Shown here one piece after another: positions 43,304 through 51,189 of a stretch of DNA of 64,000 bases (position 1 is its first letter; each line of letters begins with the position of its first letter). The DNA lies in assembly GCF_030166655.1 (NCBI RefSeq), contig NZ_CP126446.1:1054001-1118000 (forward strand), read 5' to 3'. A program made the position numbers and the translations under genes. Below the pieces are notes generated by a model, which worked only from the letters and a program-made list of their open reading frames with translations, did no database searches and was not told the DNA's origin. The stretch is from Pontibacillus chungwhensis (GTDB lineage: Bacteria > Bacillota > Bacilli > Bacillales > BH030062).

Positions 43304-44590
43304 ATGCAAACAGTTGAAGCGAACGTACGACATTCATTAGAAATCGGTGGGGTGAGTACGGATAAGCTAGTAGAAGAATACGGCACACCGCTCATGGTGT
43401 ATGATGAGGGCATGATTCGACGTAACGCCCGTGCTTTCCGTAGCGCTTTCGAGTCAAGCGAACTCGACTTTCAGGTGGCTTATGCGAGTAAAGCTTTCTT
43501 ATGTAAAGAAATGGCCCGATTAGCTAATGAAGAAGCGTTATCCCTAGATGTCGTTTCAGGTGGTGAGCTTTACACGGCTCTTGAAGCTGGATTCCCGGCA
43601 GCCCGCATTCACTTTCATGGAAATAACAAATCAGAAGAGGAATTAGCGATGGCACTCGATGCAGAGATCGGCTGTTTTGTCGTTGATAACTTCCTAGAGC
43701 TTGAGATGCTACATGATCTTGCCAGCAAGCGTAATCAAGAAGTGAGTATCCTGCTCCGTGTAACGCCTGGTGTAGAAGCTCATACGCACGAATACATTAT
43801 GACGGGACAAGAAGATTCGAAATTCGGATTCGGTTTATCAAACGGCCAGGCTGAAACGGCGATCCAAATTGCTGCCCGTAAACCTCAATATAAACTGCTA
43901 GGCATCCATTCTCATATTGGTTCGCAAATGTTTGGAACAGAAGGTTTTGATCAGGCGATTCAGATCTTAACAGGATTTGTGTATCAGATGAACAAGAAGT
44001 ACGGATTAGCGCTACCTGTTCTGAACGTTGGAGGAGGATTTGGCGTTCGATACACAGAAGACGATCAGCCGCTGACCATTTCTGAATATGTTACGGCTAT
44101 TTCAGAAAGTGTGAAAAAGCATTATACGACTCACGAACTCCCTTATCCGGAAGTGTGGATAGAACCAGGTAGAAGCATGGTAGCAGAAGCGGGGACAACG
44201 CTTTATAAAGTCGGATCGAAGAAAATCATCCCCGATCTCCGCACGTATATCACGGTGGACGGTGGGATGACAGACAACATCCGCCCAGCGCTTTATCAGG
44301 CAAGGTACCAGGCGATGTTAGCCAATCGACCGGACGAGGATTCGACAGAACTCGTAAGCGTAGCCGGAAAGTGCTGTGAATCAGGAGATATGCTGATCTG
44401 GGATCTGATGTTGCCTCCTACCAATTACGGAGATATTCTCGCTGTGTTCAGTACAGGAGCTTACGGGTATTCCATGGCGAGCAACTATAATCGCATTCCA
44501 CGACCCGCTGTTGTATTCGCCGACAAGGGGGAGTCCCGCGTCGTAATCGAGCGTGAGACGTATGAGGATTTGGTAAGGAAAGATCAATAG
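43304..44590 (+). CDS. lysA: Diaminopimelate decarboxylase
   Basis: PLP enzyme of 428 residues making lysine from meso-diaminopimelate, the last step of the pathway. Lys63 in YASKAF binds PLP; other signatures are HGNNKSEEEL, GIHSHIGSQ, EPGRSMVAEAG and CCESGD. RBS AAAGGAG. Controlled by the lysine riboswitch just upstream and transcribed alone. Confidence 0.96.
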   Translation: MQTVEANVRHSLEIGGVSTDKLVEEYGTPLMVYDEGMIRRNARAFRSAFESSELDFQVAYASKAFLCKEMARLANEEALSLDVVSGGELYTALEAGFPAARIHFHGNNKSEEELAMALDAEIGCFVVDNFLELEMLHDLASKRNQEVSILLRVTPGVEAHTHEYIMTGQEDSKFGFGLSNGQAETAIQIAARKPQYKLLGIHSHIGSQMFGTEGFDQAIQILTGFVYQMNKKYGLALPVLNVGGGFGVRYTEDDQPLTISEYVTAISESVKKHYTTHELPYPEVWIEPGRSMVAEAGTTLYKVGSKKIIPDLRTYITVDGGMTDNIRPALYQARYQAMLANRPDEDSTELVSVAGKCCESGDMLIWDLMLPPTNYGDILAVFSTGAYGYSMASNYNRIPRPAVVFADKGESRVVIERETYEDLVRKDQ

Positions 44591-44695
44591 AAAAGGATAT
44601 GTGTGGTAAAGGATTCCTCCCTATGTTAAGCTTAGTACAATATTTACCAACTTTTGGATGGTGAAGGTTCGGTTCGTTTAAGAGGGGGCTTAAAC

Positions 44696-44920
44696 ATGGT
44701 TTTGCAGAAAGTGAACTTAGGTTTGGCAGCTGTTATGATCGGTTTATGTGTGTATCATCTGTTGATCAATCCGATTGATTGGCCGATTGAGGTTATTTTT
44801 CCTCTTGTGGCTGTTCTGAATTTAGGATTTGGGATAGAAGAATTAAGAGATAAAAGTAAAAGGCGGGGGATTGTTTATTTAGCTGTATCTTTGAGCCTGT
44901 TTATCGCAGCACTCTTGTAA
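44696..44920 (+). CDS. Small membrane protein (possibly DUF3953), 74 aa
   Basis: The ATG at 44696 follows AGAGGGGG; the frame upstream has no RBS. Three short hydrophobic segments, with GFGIEELRDKSKRRG between the second and third, which resembles small Bacillus DUF3953 proteins. Function unknown. Confidence 0.62.
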   Translation: MVLQKVNLGLAAVMIGLCVYHLLINPIDWPIEVIFPLVAVLNLGFGIEELRDKSKRRGIVYLAVSLSLFIAALL

Positions 44921-44952
44921 AGTATGAGTACAGGGCGAATTCGTTCGCCCCG

Positions 44953-45234
44953 TTATTCCATTTCCGTGCTTGGTACAAACTGAAGGATAATAAAGTTGAA
45001 CCAAGTCAGGATCGGGATGGCAAAGATCAGTTCATAAACGTTCGTCTGCCCGATTCCAAATACCGTTGCCTCCGCACTCATGCGGTAAGAAATCCATGTC
45101 AGCGTTCCGAGTAGAGAGGCGTTTAAGACAAGCGCTAGTAGCATGCTTAAACGTTTGTGGCTTTTCTTTTTGAGTAGCAGAACAGATCCCAAAGTGGATA
45201 AAACTAAAGAACATAAAAGAATAACGTAATTCAA
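44953..45234 (-). CDS. Hypothetical membrane protein, 93 aa
   Basis: TTG start preceded by AAGGAGAGG. Three hydrophobic segments with a basic loop LLKKKSHKRLS. Family not recognised. Confidence 0.62.
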   Translation of the reverse strand: MNYVILLCSLVLSTLGSVLLLKKKSHKRLSMLLALVLNASLLGTLTWISYRMSAEATVFGIGQTNVYELIFAIPILTWFNFIILQFVPSTEME

Positions 45235-45305
45235 TGTGATCCTCTCCTTGTTTTTTTCATTTAATGGGTTGTGTATATTCCTTTTTTAAATCGTATAAGG
45301 TATTG

Positions 45306-45472
45306 TATAATTAAAGTAGATTAACCATACTATTAAGAAAGAGCCCAGTGCTGGTACACTGGACTCAACAACAGCTTATCCGCTTTGAAGAGCGGCCGGC
45401 TGCGATGATTTTAGAGATGAAATAATCCACCCTAAACACCTTTCCGGCGGCGTTGGGGTGGATTATTTTTTG
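45306..45472 (+). ncRNA. Predicted antitoxin RNA of a type I toxin-antitoxin pair
   Basis: A TATAAT at 45306-45311 would start a short RNA near 45318. It contains the hairpin CCAGTG-N6-CACTGG, a second CCGCT/AGCGG hairpin, and ends in AATAATCCACCC (45421) / GGGTGGATTATT (45456) plus T-run. Its 3' end overlaps the 3' end of the toxin mRNA on the other strand, as in Bacillus txpA/ratA-type loci. Confidence 0.75.
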
Positions 45473-45558
45473 TTACTAATCTTTTCGATTAATACGACAA
45501 TTAAGTTGAGCAACGCTACAAGAAAAATGCCAAACGTTATTACAACTTGTAAATCCAC
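45463..45558 (-). CDS. Putative holin-like type I toxin, 31 aa
   Basis: Short gene with GTG start and GGAGGTG 6 bases upstream. The product has one hydrophobic helix (VVITFGIFLVALLNLIVVLI) and a basic tail (EKISNKK), the layout of the holin-like toxin family of Bacillus, Lactobacillus and relatives. The Shine-Dalgarno is locked in a perfect 7-bp hairpin (45567-45584) with a GAAG loop, typical of type I toxin mRNAs, and the stop codon lies in the terminator stem shared with the antisense RNA. A promoter with TATACT lies near 45630 on the minus strand. Confidence 0.82.
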   Translation of the reverse strand: MDLQVVITFGIFLVALLNLIVVLIEKISNKK

Positions 45559-45566
45559 GGCTTTCA

Positions 45567-45584
45567 CCTCCGCCTTCGCAGAGG
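45567..45584 (-). promoter_or_regulatory. Shine-Dalgarno-sequestering hairpin of the toxin mRNA
   Basis: On the minus strand CCTCTGC, GAAG loop, GCGGAGG; all seven pairs form (one G-U) and the GGAGG is fully inside the stem. Confidence 0.8.
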
Positions 45585-45720
45585 AATAGACCGCCCACCC
45601 CAACGGTTAAACTGTTAGGAACAGTATACCATAACTGTTTTACAATATTTAACTTATTGTCATAAGGTTCTTGCTTCCATCAATCCTTATACAAGGGATG
45701 GTGCTAAAGTTACATAAAAA

Positions 45721-45757
45721 ACGGACTCCTAATTGGAATAGGGAGTCCGTTTTTTTT
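45721..45757 (-). terminator. Rho-independent terminator of the symporter gene
   Basis: On the minus strand ACGGACTCC / GGAGTCCGT form the stem and a run of T follows; T-rich on the plus strand too. Confidence 0.88.
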
Positions 45758-45765
45758 ATCAAGGT

Positions 45766-47007
45766 CTAGGCTGTTTTCTTCGTCTTCCCAACCTTTTCTT
45801 CTGAACGATCCACGACGGCCGCTCCAACAATATCTCCAAATACGTTCGAAGCCGTACCGGCCATACCAATTAAAACATCGACACCCGCAATGAGCGCGAC
45901 GATTTCAAGGGGCAGGTTGAACATCGTTAATACTGCAGATAAGGTCACAAGACCAGCTGCTGGAACCCCTGCTGTTCCGACGGATAGAAGGGTTCCGATC
46001 ACTACGATCGTGAAGAAGTCTCCAACAGACAGGGATAAGTCTGTAATGTTTGCCGCGAACACAATCGAAACGCCCATACGCAGGGCTCCGCCATCAGAGT
46101 TGAAGACTGCCCCGAGCGGAAGGGTGAAATGAGCGACACGCTCTGAGATGCCAGCCTTCTTAGCTGTATCAATGGCAACTGGGAGGGACGCCACACTACT
46201 TGAAGTGAAGAAGGCTGTTGTATAGGCGTCCTTCGTAGCAGAGAAGAACGGCTTCAGCGAATGACCTGATAGCTTAAGGAATGATGTATACACAAGAATC
46301 CATAGAAGAGCCACACCTGCATAAAAGACAGCTGTAAAGCTAAGCAAGGACTGAAGCGTTTCCCATCCTTGGCCACCAAAGGACGAGGCACTCACCCCGA
46401 AGATTCCAATCGGCGCATATAACAGAATGCCTTTTAAGAGCTTGTAAAAGAGTTCATTTAGCGCCTGGAAGAAGCGGTCTAAAAGCTCACCATATTCCTT
46501 CATCTTCTCATCAGTTGAGAACTTCATCGTTGAAATCGCAATGCCGATAATGACCGATAAGAAAAGAATCGACATCAGATCCCCGTTTACAAACGGTGCG
46601 ACAATATTGTCCGGGATAATGTTCATCAACACATCACCGAAAGACGGTGTATCTGGTTTCTCGACGTCTGCATTCGGAAGCTCAAGATTCTTACCAGGGT
46701 CGACTAGAAAGCCAAGTCCAAGACCGATGAACACCGCAGCTGCCGTTGTAGCGATATAGTAAAGGATGAGCTTTCCACCCATACGGCCGAGAGTGGGTAG
46801 GTTCATTTGATCCACAGCTAGGACGACCGTTAGGAAGATGACCGGAATCGCAATGAGTTTTAACAAGTTAATTAATAAATCGCCTAGTGGTTTAACCACT
46901 GTTGCCTGTTCCCCGATCGCAAGGGCGAGCAGTGTACCGGCTAGAAAGCCGACAAACATTTTAAGTACGAAAGATGTTTCTATGTAGGTGTTGAAGAGTT
47001 TTTTCAA
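45766..47007 (-). CDS. Dicarboxylate/amino acid:cation symporter (GltT-like)
   Basis: DAACS-family secondary transporter of 413 residues importing glutamate, aspartate or C4-dicarboxylates with Na+ or H+. Hallmarks: the serine-rich re-entrant loop FFTSSSVASLPVAIDT, the GxxGxP-like TVGTAGVPAAGLV, and MFNLPLEIVALIAGVDVLIGMAGTASNVFGD at the end. TTG start with AAAGGAGG. Monocistronic. Confidence 0.93.
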   Translation of the reverse strand: MKKLFNTYIETSFVLKMFVGFLAGTLLALAIGEQATVVKPLGDLLINLLKLIAIPVIFLTVVLAVDQMNLPTLGRMGGKLILYYIATTAAAVFIGLGLGFLVDPGKNLELPNADVEKPDTPSFGDVLMNIIPDNIVAPFVNGDLMSILFLSVIIGIAISTMKFSTDEKMKEYGELLDRFFQALNELFYKLLKGILLYAPIGIFGVSASSFGGQGWETLQSLLSFTAVFYAGVALLWILVYTSFLKLSGHSLKPFFSATKDAYTTAFFTSSSVASLPVAIDTAKKAGISERVAHFTLPLGAVFNSDGGALRMGVSIVFAANITDLSLSVGDFFTIVVIGTLLSVGTAGVPAAGLVTLSAVLTMFNLPLEIVALIAGVDVLIGMAGTASNVFGDIVGAAVVDRSEEKVGKTKKTA

Positions 47008-47034
47008 CGAGTTTCCTCCTTTGTCTTTATAATT

Positions 47035-47263
47035 GGGACCGTTACGTTTGATGAGTGGTTGGGGTGTCTTGGGAACGACTCGCTTTCCACGGGCCCCACA
47101 CGAGGTGGGGTCATTCGACGTTGGCGATTGACGTGACGGTCTTAGTCGAACTTCATTATTCCCTTAAAAGCCTCCTCCACGCTGGAACTAGACTGGCTCC
47201 TTTTGCCGCAGGAGTCTCGCAATTTCCCGAACCACCTTTGCCATATTTAGAAGAACGGAAAAC
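47035..47263. repeat. Composite palindromic element, copy 4
   Basis: The left end is type B-like (GGACCGTTACG, GGGGTGTCTTGGGAACG, CTCGCTTTCCACGGG) while the right end is type A (TTTCCCGAACCACC, ACGGAAAAC). The two ends are not complementary, so this looks like a fusion of two copies. It carries CCTCCACGCTGGAACTAGAC (about 47174-47193), also present in copy 6. Confidence 0.7.
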
Positions 47264-47313
47264 ATGCCATATTAGAAAATAGAGTTGAATCTACGCGACC
47301 ACCCAAAGCTGGA

Positions 47314-47490
47314 GGGCCGTCTCATCAAACTTAGATAAGGAGTGTCTGGGGAACGGGGAGACTCCTGCGGGAGAAAGAAGTCGACGAGACCCCGCAGGGC
47401 ACGATTTTTGCCCGAGGAGGCTCGACAGCTCGCCCGTGGAAAGCGAGTCGTTCCCCAGACACCCCAAGCACTAGTCAATAAAGACGGCCC
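47314..47490 (+). repeat. Palindromic GC-rich element, type B, copy 5
   Basis: Outer GGGCCGTC (47314-47321) / GACGGCCC (47483-47490); inner GTGTCTGGGGAACG (47342) with exact complement (47449-47462). Core as in the other copies. Confidence 0.88.
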
Positions 47491-47629
47491 CATCTACTAT
47501 GATGTCCTTACGAATTTTATCATGGATTGTGTAGAAGGGATAGTTCTGTTGTTCGGAATGTAGGACAGTTTAGATCCATCTAACGTGTTTGGTCCTTTTA
47601 TAATGACTTGAAATGAATTCCAAAAGTAA

Positions 47630-47679
47630 TTGACAGAAGTCTTGTCCTAAGGGTATATTGTGTATATAAGGTATACACA
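47630..47679 (+). promoter_or_regulatory. Promoter and GntR (YtrA-type) operator
   Basis: TTGACA (47630-47635), 18-bp spacer, TATATT (47654-47659). TGTGTATA-N5-TATACACA (47659-47679) is a perfect inverted repeat at the start point and suits the GntR-family gene at the end of the operon. Confidence 0.8.
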
Positions 47680-47709
47680 GTATATACGGTTTTGGAGAGG
47701 AGCTTTCCT

Positions 47710-48564
47710 ATGATGGCTTTGGAAGTCAAAAATCTGAACAAGAAATATGAGCAATTTCAGTTAAAAGATGTTTCTTTTCAACTACAGAAAGGATATATCA
47801 TGGGATTTATCGGTGCGAATGGGGCTGGTAAAACAACCACAATAAAATCCATTTTGAATCTGACTCAGTTTGATAGTGGGGAAATTAGTACCTTGGGTAA
47901 GAACTTCATCGAGCATGAACTCGAAATGAAGCAAGTGATTGGGTATGCCTTTGGCGGGGTCAATTATTATACGAGAAGTAAAATCAAAAACGTGACGAAT
48001 GTGATTAAGAAGTTTTATACGAATTGGGATGAAGAAACCTACAACAATTATCTTAAAAGGTTTGACTTAGATGAGAACAAAAAAATCGCCCAATTGTCTG
48101 AAGGGATGAAAGTAAAGTACAATTTGGCGCTTGCTTTATCCCATGGTTCGAAACTACTTATCCTTGATGAACCGACAAGTGGACTTGATCCTGTAGCAAG
48201 AGACAATTTGTTAGACCTATTTCAAGAGTTGGTGGAGGAAGGCGAAATTAGTATTCTTTTCTCGACTCATATTACTTCTGATTTAGAAAAATGTGCGGAT
48301 TATATTACCTATATTCATAACGGAGAAATCATTAATAGCGCTGAGAAAGATGAATTTATTAACACATATCGGTTGTTGAATGGGGATGAAAGTCAACTTG
48401 AAAAGGTTAAAGACGATTTAATTTCCTACAAAAAGAATTCATTTGGCTTTACAGGATTGATCCATAATCAAGATTTTGACCCGACGCTCGATATTCGCTC
48501 AGCGCGGCCTAATCTTGAAGAGATCATGATCTATTTCTCAAAAAGGGAGGGGCAGTATGTATAA
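47710..48564 (+). CDS. ABC transporter ATP-binding protein
   Basis: ATPase of 284 residues with Walker A GANGAGKTT, an atypical signature LSEGMKVKYNLALAL and Walker B LLILDEPTSGLD. The ATG at 47710 follows GGAGAGGAG. The C-terminal 60 residues extend past the ATPase core. It belongs to the YtrB/PmtA-like type that, with a small permease and a YtrA-type GntR regulator, responds to cell-envelope stress. Overlaps the permease gene by 8 bases. Confidence 0.9.
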   Translation: MMALEVKNLNKKYEQFQLKDVSFQLQKGYIMGFIGANGAGKTTTIKSILNLTQFDSGEISTLGKNFIEHELEMKQVIGYAFGGVNYYTRSKIKNVTNVIKKFYTNWDEETYNNYLKRFDLDENKKIAQLSEGMKVKYNLALALSHGSKLLILDEPTSGLDPVARDNLLDLFQELVEEGEISILFSTHITSDLEKCADYITYIHNGEIINSAEKDEFINTYRLLNGDESQLEKVKDDLISYKKNSFGFTGLIHNQDFDPTLDIRSARPNLEEIMIYFSKREGQYV

Positions 48565-49210
48565 TTTACTTTTGAAGGAATTAAAGCTAGGCGTAAATCC
48601 CTTCTTTTATCTATTACCCTTTCTGACCGGAGCGTTAATGTTAATTCCAGGATGGTTATACTTTATTGTACTCCTGTACTTTTGCTGGATAACAGTACCT
48701 AATATATGCGGGGCTTATAAATCACAGAATGATTTAGAGTTTTCTCTTATGATGCCTGTCACGAAAAACGATATAGTAAAAGCGAAAGTGGCCGTTATTG
48801 TAATCTTAGAATTATTGCACATTGTAACGGCAGTGTTCTTTGGCATCATTAGTACGCACTTATATCCGAATATCCAAAACTTCTTCTTTGGGCCAACGGT
48901 AGGGTTTTGGGGACTTGGTTTTATCATGCTAGCCATATTCAATCTAATCTTCATATCTATGTATTTTAAGACAGCCTACAAATTTGGCGCCCCTACCATA
49001 GCTGCCATCACAGGTGCGATGCTATTTGCGGGAGGTGCTGAGTGGTTAGGAATCAAAAATTCTATGATGTTTGATCTGTTTAAAGGCAGCGGTTCAGATA
49101 ATCTAGCGATCCACGTTCCCATTCTATTAGCTGGAATGGCAATATTTGCAGGATTTACGATTATTGCTTATTATATTGCTATTAAACGATTTAAGAAAGT
49201 GGATATTTAA
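48557..49210 (+). CDS. ABC-2 type transporter permease
   Basis: Membrane subunit of 217 residues, six hydrophobic segments, with the conserved segment FSLMMPVTKNDIVKAKV after the second helix found in ABC-2 permeases of this group. Partner of the preceding ATPase. Its stop codon overlaps the start of the regulator gene. Confidence 0.87.
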   Translation: MYNLLLKELKLGVNPFFYLLPFLTGALMLIPGWLYFIVLLYFCWITVPNICGAYKSQNDLEFSLMMPVTKNDIVKAKVAVIVILELLHIVTAVFFGIISTHLYPNIQNFFFGPTVGFWGLGFIMLAIFNLIFISMYFKTAYKFGAPTIAAITGAMLFAGGAEWLGIKNSMMFDLFKGSGSDNLAIHVPILLAGMAIFAGFTIIAYYIAIKRFKKVDI

Positions 49211-49575
49211 TGAACATAGCTATTTCAAATACCTCTGAAAAACCAATCTATCAGCAGCTTTTTGAACAGATTAGTGCTCAAATCCTCAAGGGTGAAATTG
49301 AAAAAGGATATCACTTACCCTCCATACGCCAAGCTGCGAAGGAACTGCGTGTGAGTATTATAACGATCAAAAAAGCGTGGGAAGAGCTTGAGCGATGTGG
49401 GTTGATCTATACAATAACGGGGAAGGGATGCTTCGTGGCTGAACTCTCCTCTGAAGAGATGATTCAAAAGCGTAATGAAATGGTCGAAGAGCAAATGGCT
49501 GTTGATATTTCGTATTACAAATCCTTTGGTCTGACGATAGAAGAAGTTATGGAACTTCTGAAGAAGGTTTATTAA
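49210..49575 (+). CDS. GntR-family regulator, YtrA subfamily
   Basis: Regulator of 121 residues: a winged helix (KPIYQQLFEQISAQILKGEIEKGYHLPSIRQAAKELRVS) and only a short C-terminal dimerisation helix, which defines the YtrA subfamily. It probably represses its own operon through the palindrome at 47659-47679. Here it is the last gene, whereas YtrA-type regulators are usually first. Confidence 0.92.
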   Translation: MNIAISNTSEKPIYQQLFEQISAQILKGEIEKGYHLPSIRQAAKELRVSIITIKKAWEELERCGLIYTITGKGCFVAELSSEEMIQKRNEMVEEQMAVDISYYKSFGLTIEEVMELLKKVY

Positions 49576-49612
49576 GTGGATTTAAAAAATGGAAATACGA
49601 ATGAAACCCACT

Positions 49613-49637
49613 AAGAGCCGCATTTTATGCGGCTCTT
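49613..49637. terminator. Bidirectional terminator
   Basis: AAGAGCCGCAT, 3-nt loop, ATGCGGCTCTT between the GntR gene and a convergent gene. Confidence 0.85.
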
Positions 49638-49877
49638 TTATACTGTCACCATAACTGTCACCATGGTTGCAATAACAATAGGTAACCAACCAAAATCAAT
49701 AAGTTTATTGTTAGTGGATCGGTCAAATTCATACCTTAGAGCTAGTCTTTGGATCACGACATAGATTACACTAATAGCAAAAAAGTTAAGATAGTTTAAA
49801 GAATCAGAGAATAATAACACTAGAACCAATAAGCAATATACGACCGCCCTGAAAATAGGGAGCCTTACAATCGACAT
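49638..49877 (-). CDS. Hypothetical membrane protein, 79 aa
   Basis: The ATG at 49877 has GAAAGGGTG 9 bases upstream; an in-frame GTG at 49889 lies inside that RBS. Three hydrophobic segments. The C-terminus runs directly into the terminator. Family not recognised. Confidence 0.6.
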   Translation of the reverse strand: MSIVRLPIFRAVVYCLLVLVLLFSDSLNYLNFFAISVIYVVIQRLALRYEFDRSTNNKLIDFGWLPIVIATMVTVMVTV

Positions 49878-50054
49878 ATTTACTAACACCCTTTCAAAAT
49901 ATAGACACTACTGTAATACGTTCTTTTGTATAAACACAGTTTAGCAAAGATTTTAATATAACGTAATTAAGGGTTTTACTTCCATATATCATCCAGTAAA
50001 ATGGGGTCAGAAAAATTTATGATAGGTTTAAGAGGGAAATAGGGGGATTGTGTT

Positions 50055-50135
50055 TTGAAGCTACTAAAAGGGATCATTATAGGTATTGTGGTGTTATTTG
50101 TAATATTTGCGATTATAGGAGTGGTTGCATTTTAA
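50055..50135 (+). CDS. Small hydrophobic peptide, 26 aa
   Basis: TTG start with AGGGGG 8 bases upstream. The product is a basic start (MKLLKG) and one pure hydrophobic helix (IIIGIVVLFVIFAIIGVVAF). It has no neighbours in operon. It could be a small membrane regulator or a toxin-like peptide; nothing more can be said. Confidence 0.5.
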   Translation: MKLLKGIIIGIVVLFVIFAIIGVVAF

Positions 50136-50250
50136 GGTACCAGCGAATGTAACCCATTCGAGTTATGAATATGATTCCAGACACATGATTCGAACTCGAT
50201 TAGGGCAATAACTTGTTCATCAATATACTCCTTCTATTCATATATAAAAC

Positions 50251-50284
50251 CAGAAAAAAGGTACATCGTGTACCTTTTTTCTGG
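50251..50284. terminator. Rho-independent terminator
   Basis: CAGAAAAAAGGTAC, short loop, GTACCTTTTTTCTG; serves the minus-strand redoxin gene and possibly the small peptide on the plus strand. Confidence 0.8.
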
Positions 50285-50293
50285 TTATACTTA

Positions 50294-50941
50294 TTATTTC
50301 GAGCTTTTGAGATGCATTAGAACTTCTCTTGGTTCAGCCCGGTACATATAATCAACATTTGCACTCGACTTGATGATGGTTCCATCTTGATTGATGACAA
50401 CCGTTCCAGCAACAGGCAATCTCCAAGGATTATCTTGGTTATTGTAGAGATTCAAGTCGATATTGAAATCTTCTTTATACGTTTTGACAAGGTAGTCGGG
50501 TAATTCAAACAACAAGTTGTACTGCTTGATAACTTCTTGTGTTGGATCACTTACTACTTCATATGAGAGGTTGTTCTTCTCACGTGTAGTCAAGGATTGG
50601 TCAGGAGTTTGAGGGGAGATGGCGATTAATTGAGCTCCCTCAGCTTTTATATCATTCAGAATTTCTTCATAAGCTCTCAACTCAAGGTTACAGTAAGGAC
50701 ACCAACCTCCTCTGTAGAAATTCAAAATAACAGGGCCTTTCTTCAGTTCATCATATAAAGTAACGAATTCCCCGCTGGCGTTTTCCAATGTGAAATCTGG
50801 GGCTTTGTCACCTTCCGCCAATCCAGAGGCTATTCCCGACTCGATAAGCTCGTTAGTTGCTTGTGTTACGTTATTCGTCACGTGCTCAGGAGCTTTTGAA
50901 AAGAACTTCTCCCGAACTGCTTGTAGTTCGTCCTTTAACAT
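50294..50941 (-). CDS. Peroxiredoxin-like (AhpC/TSA family) protein
   Basis: Redoxin of 215 residues. An N-terminal helical part (about 1-45) precedes the thioredoxin-like domain with APDFTLENASGEFVTLYDELKKGPVILNFYRGGWCPYC; the WCPYC pair is the redox centre. Likely reduces peroxides or disulfides in the cytosol. RBS AGGTGAG. It neighbours an SDR and a quinone reductase on the same strand, suggesting a local group of electrophile/oxidant-response genes. Confidence 0.87.
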   Translation of the reverse strand: MLKDELQAVREKFFSKAPEHVTNNVTQATNELIESGIASGLAEGDKAPDFTLENASGEFVTLYDELKKGPVILNFYRGGWCPYCNLELRAYEEILNDIKAEGAQLIAISPQTPDQSLTTREKNNLSYEVVSDPTQEVIKQYNLLFELPDYLVKTYKEDFNIDLNLYNNQDNPWRLPVAGTVVINQDGTIIKSSANVDYMYRAEPREVLMHLKSSK

Positions 50942-50984
50942 ACTCTCACCTCAAGATTTCTTTTGAATGGTATCTCTTAAAAAA

Positions 50985-51117
50985 TTACTTTAATCTATCG
51001 CAATATGAATGAAGCGTCGAATATGCCCGAAGTTCTGTTAAATAGTTGTCGATATGAGGGTTCTTCATAACGTCGTGAACTCCGAAACTTTTCAGTGGCT
51101 TAAGACCGACGCAATTG
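50985..51117 (-). pseudogene. 3' remnant of a second NAD(P)H-dependent quinone-reductase gene
   Basis: Translating the minus strand gives VGLKPLKSFGVHDVMKNPHI followed by DNYLTELRA, nearly the same as the C-terminus of the intact quinone reductase at 52048-52596 (VGLEPLKSFGAHDVMKNPDI). An in-frame stop lies just before it and the remaining 140 residues are missing. It is the decayed end of a duplicated gene. Confidence 0.85.
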
Positions 51118-51123
51118 TTCTAT

Positions 51124-51143
51124 AATTCAAAAACAATCGAACT
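51124..51143. promoter_or_regulatory. Degenerate copy of the quinone-reductase operator
   Basis: (A)ATTC-N10-GAACT with neighbouring bases like those of the site at 52622-52641, next to the pseudogene fragment; a leftover of the same duplication. Confidence 0.5.
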
Positions 51144-51189
51144 ATTGATTGCAAAAAGCATATTATAGGAGTCTGTAGTCCTGCTATAC

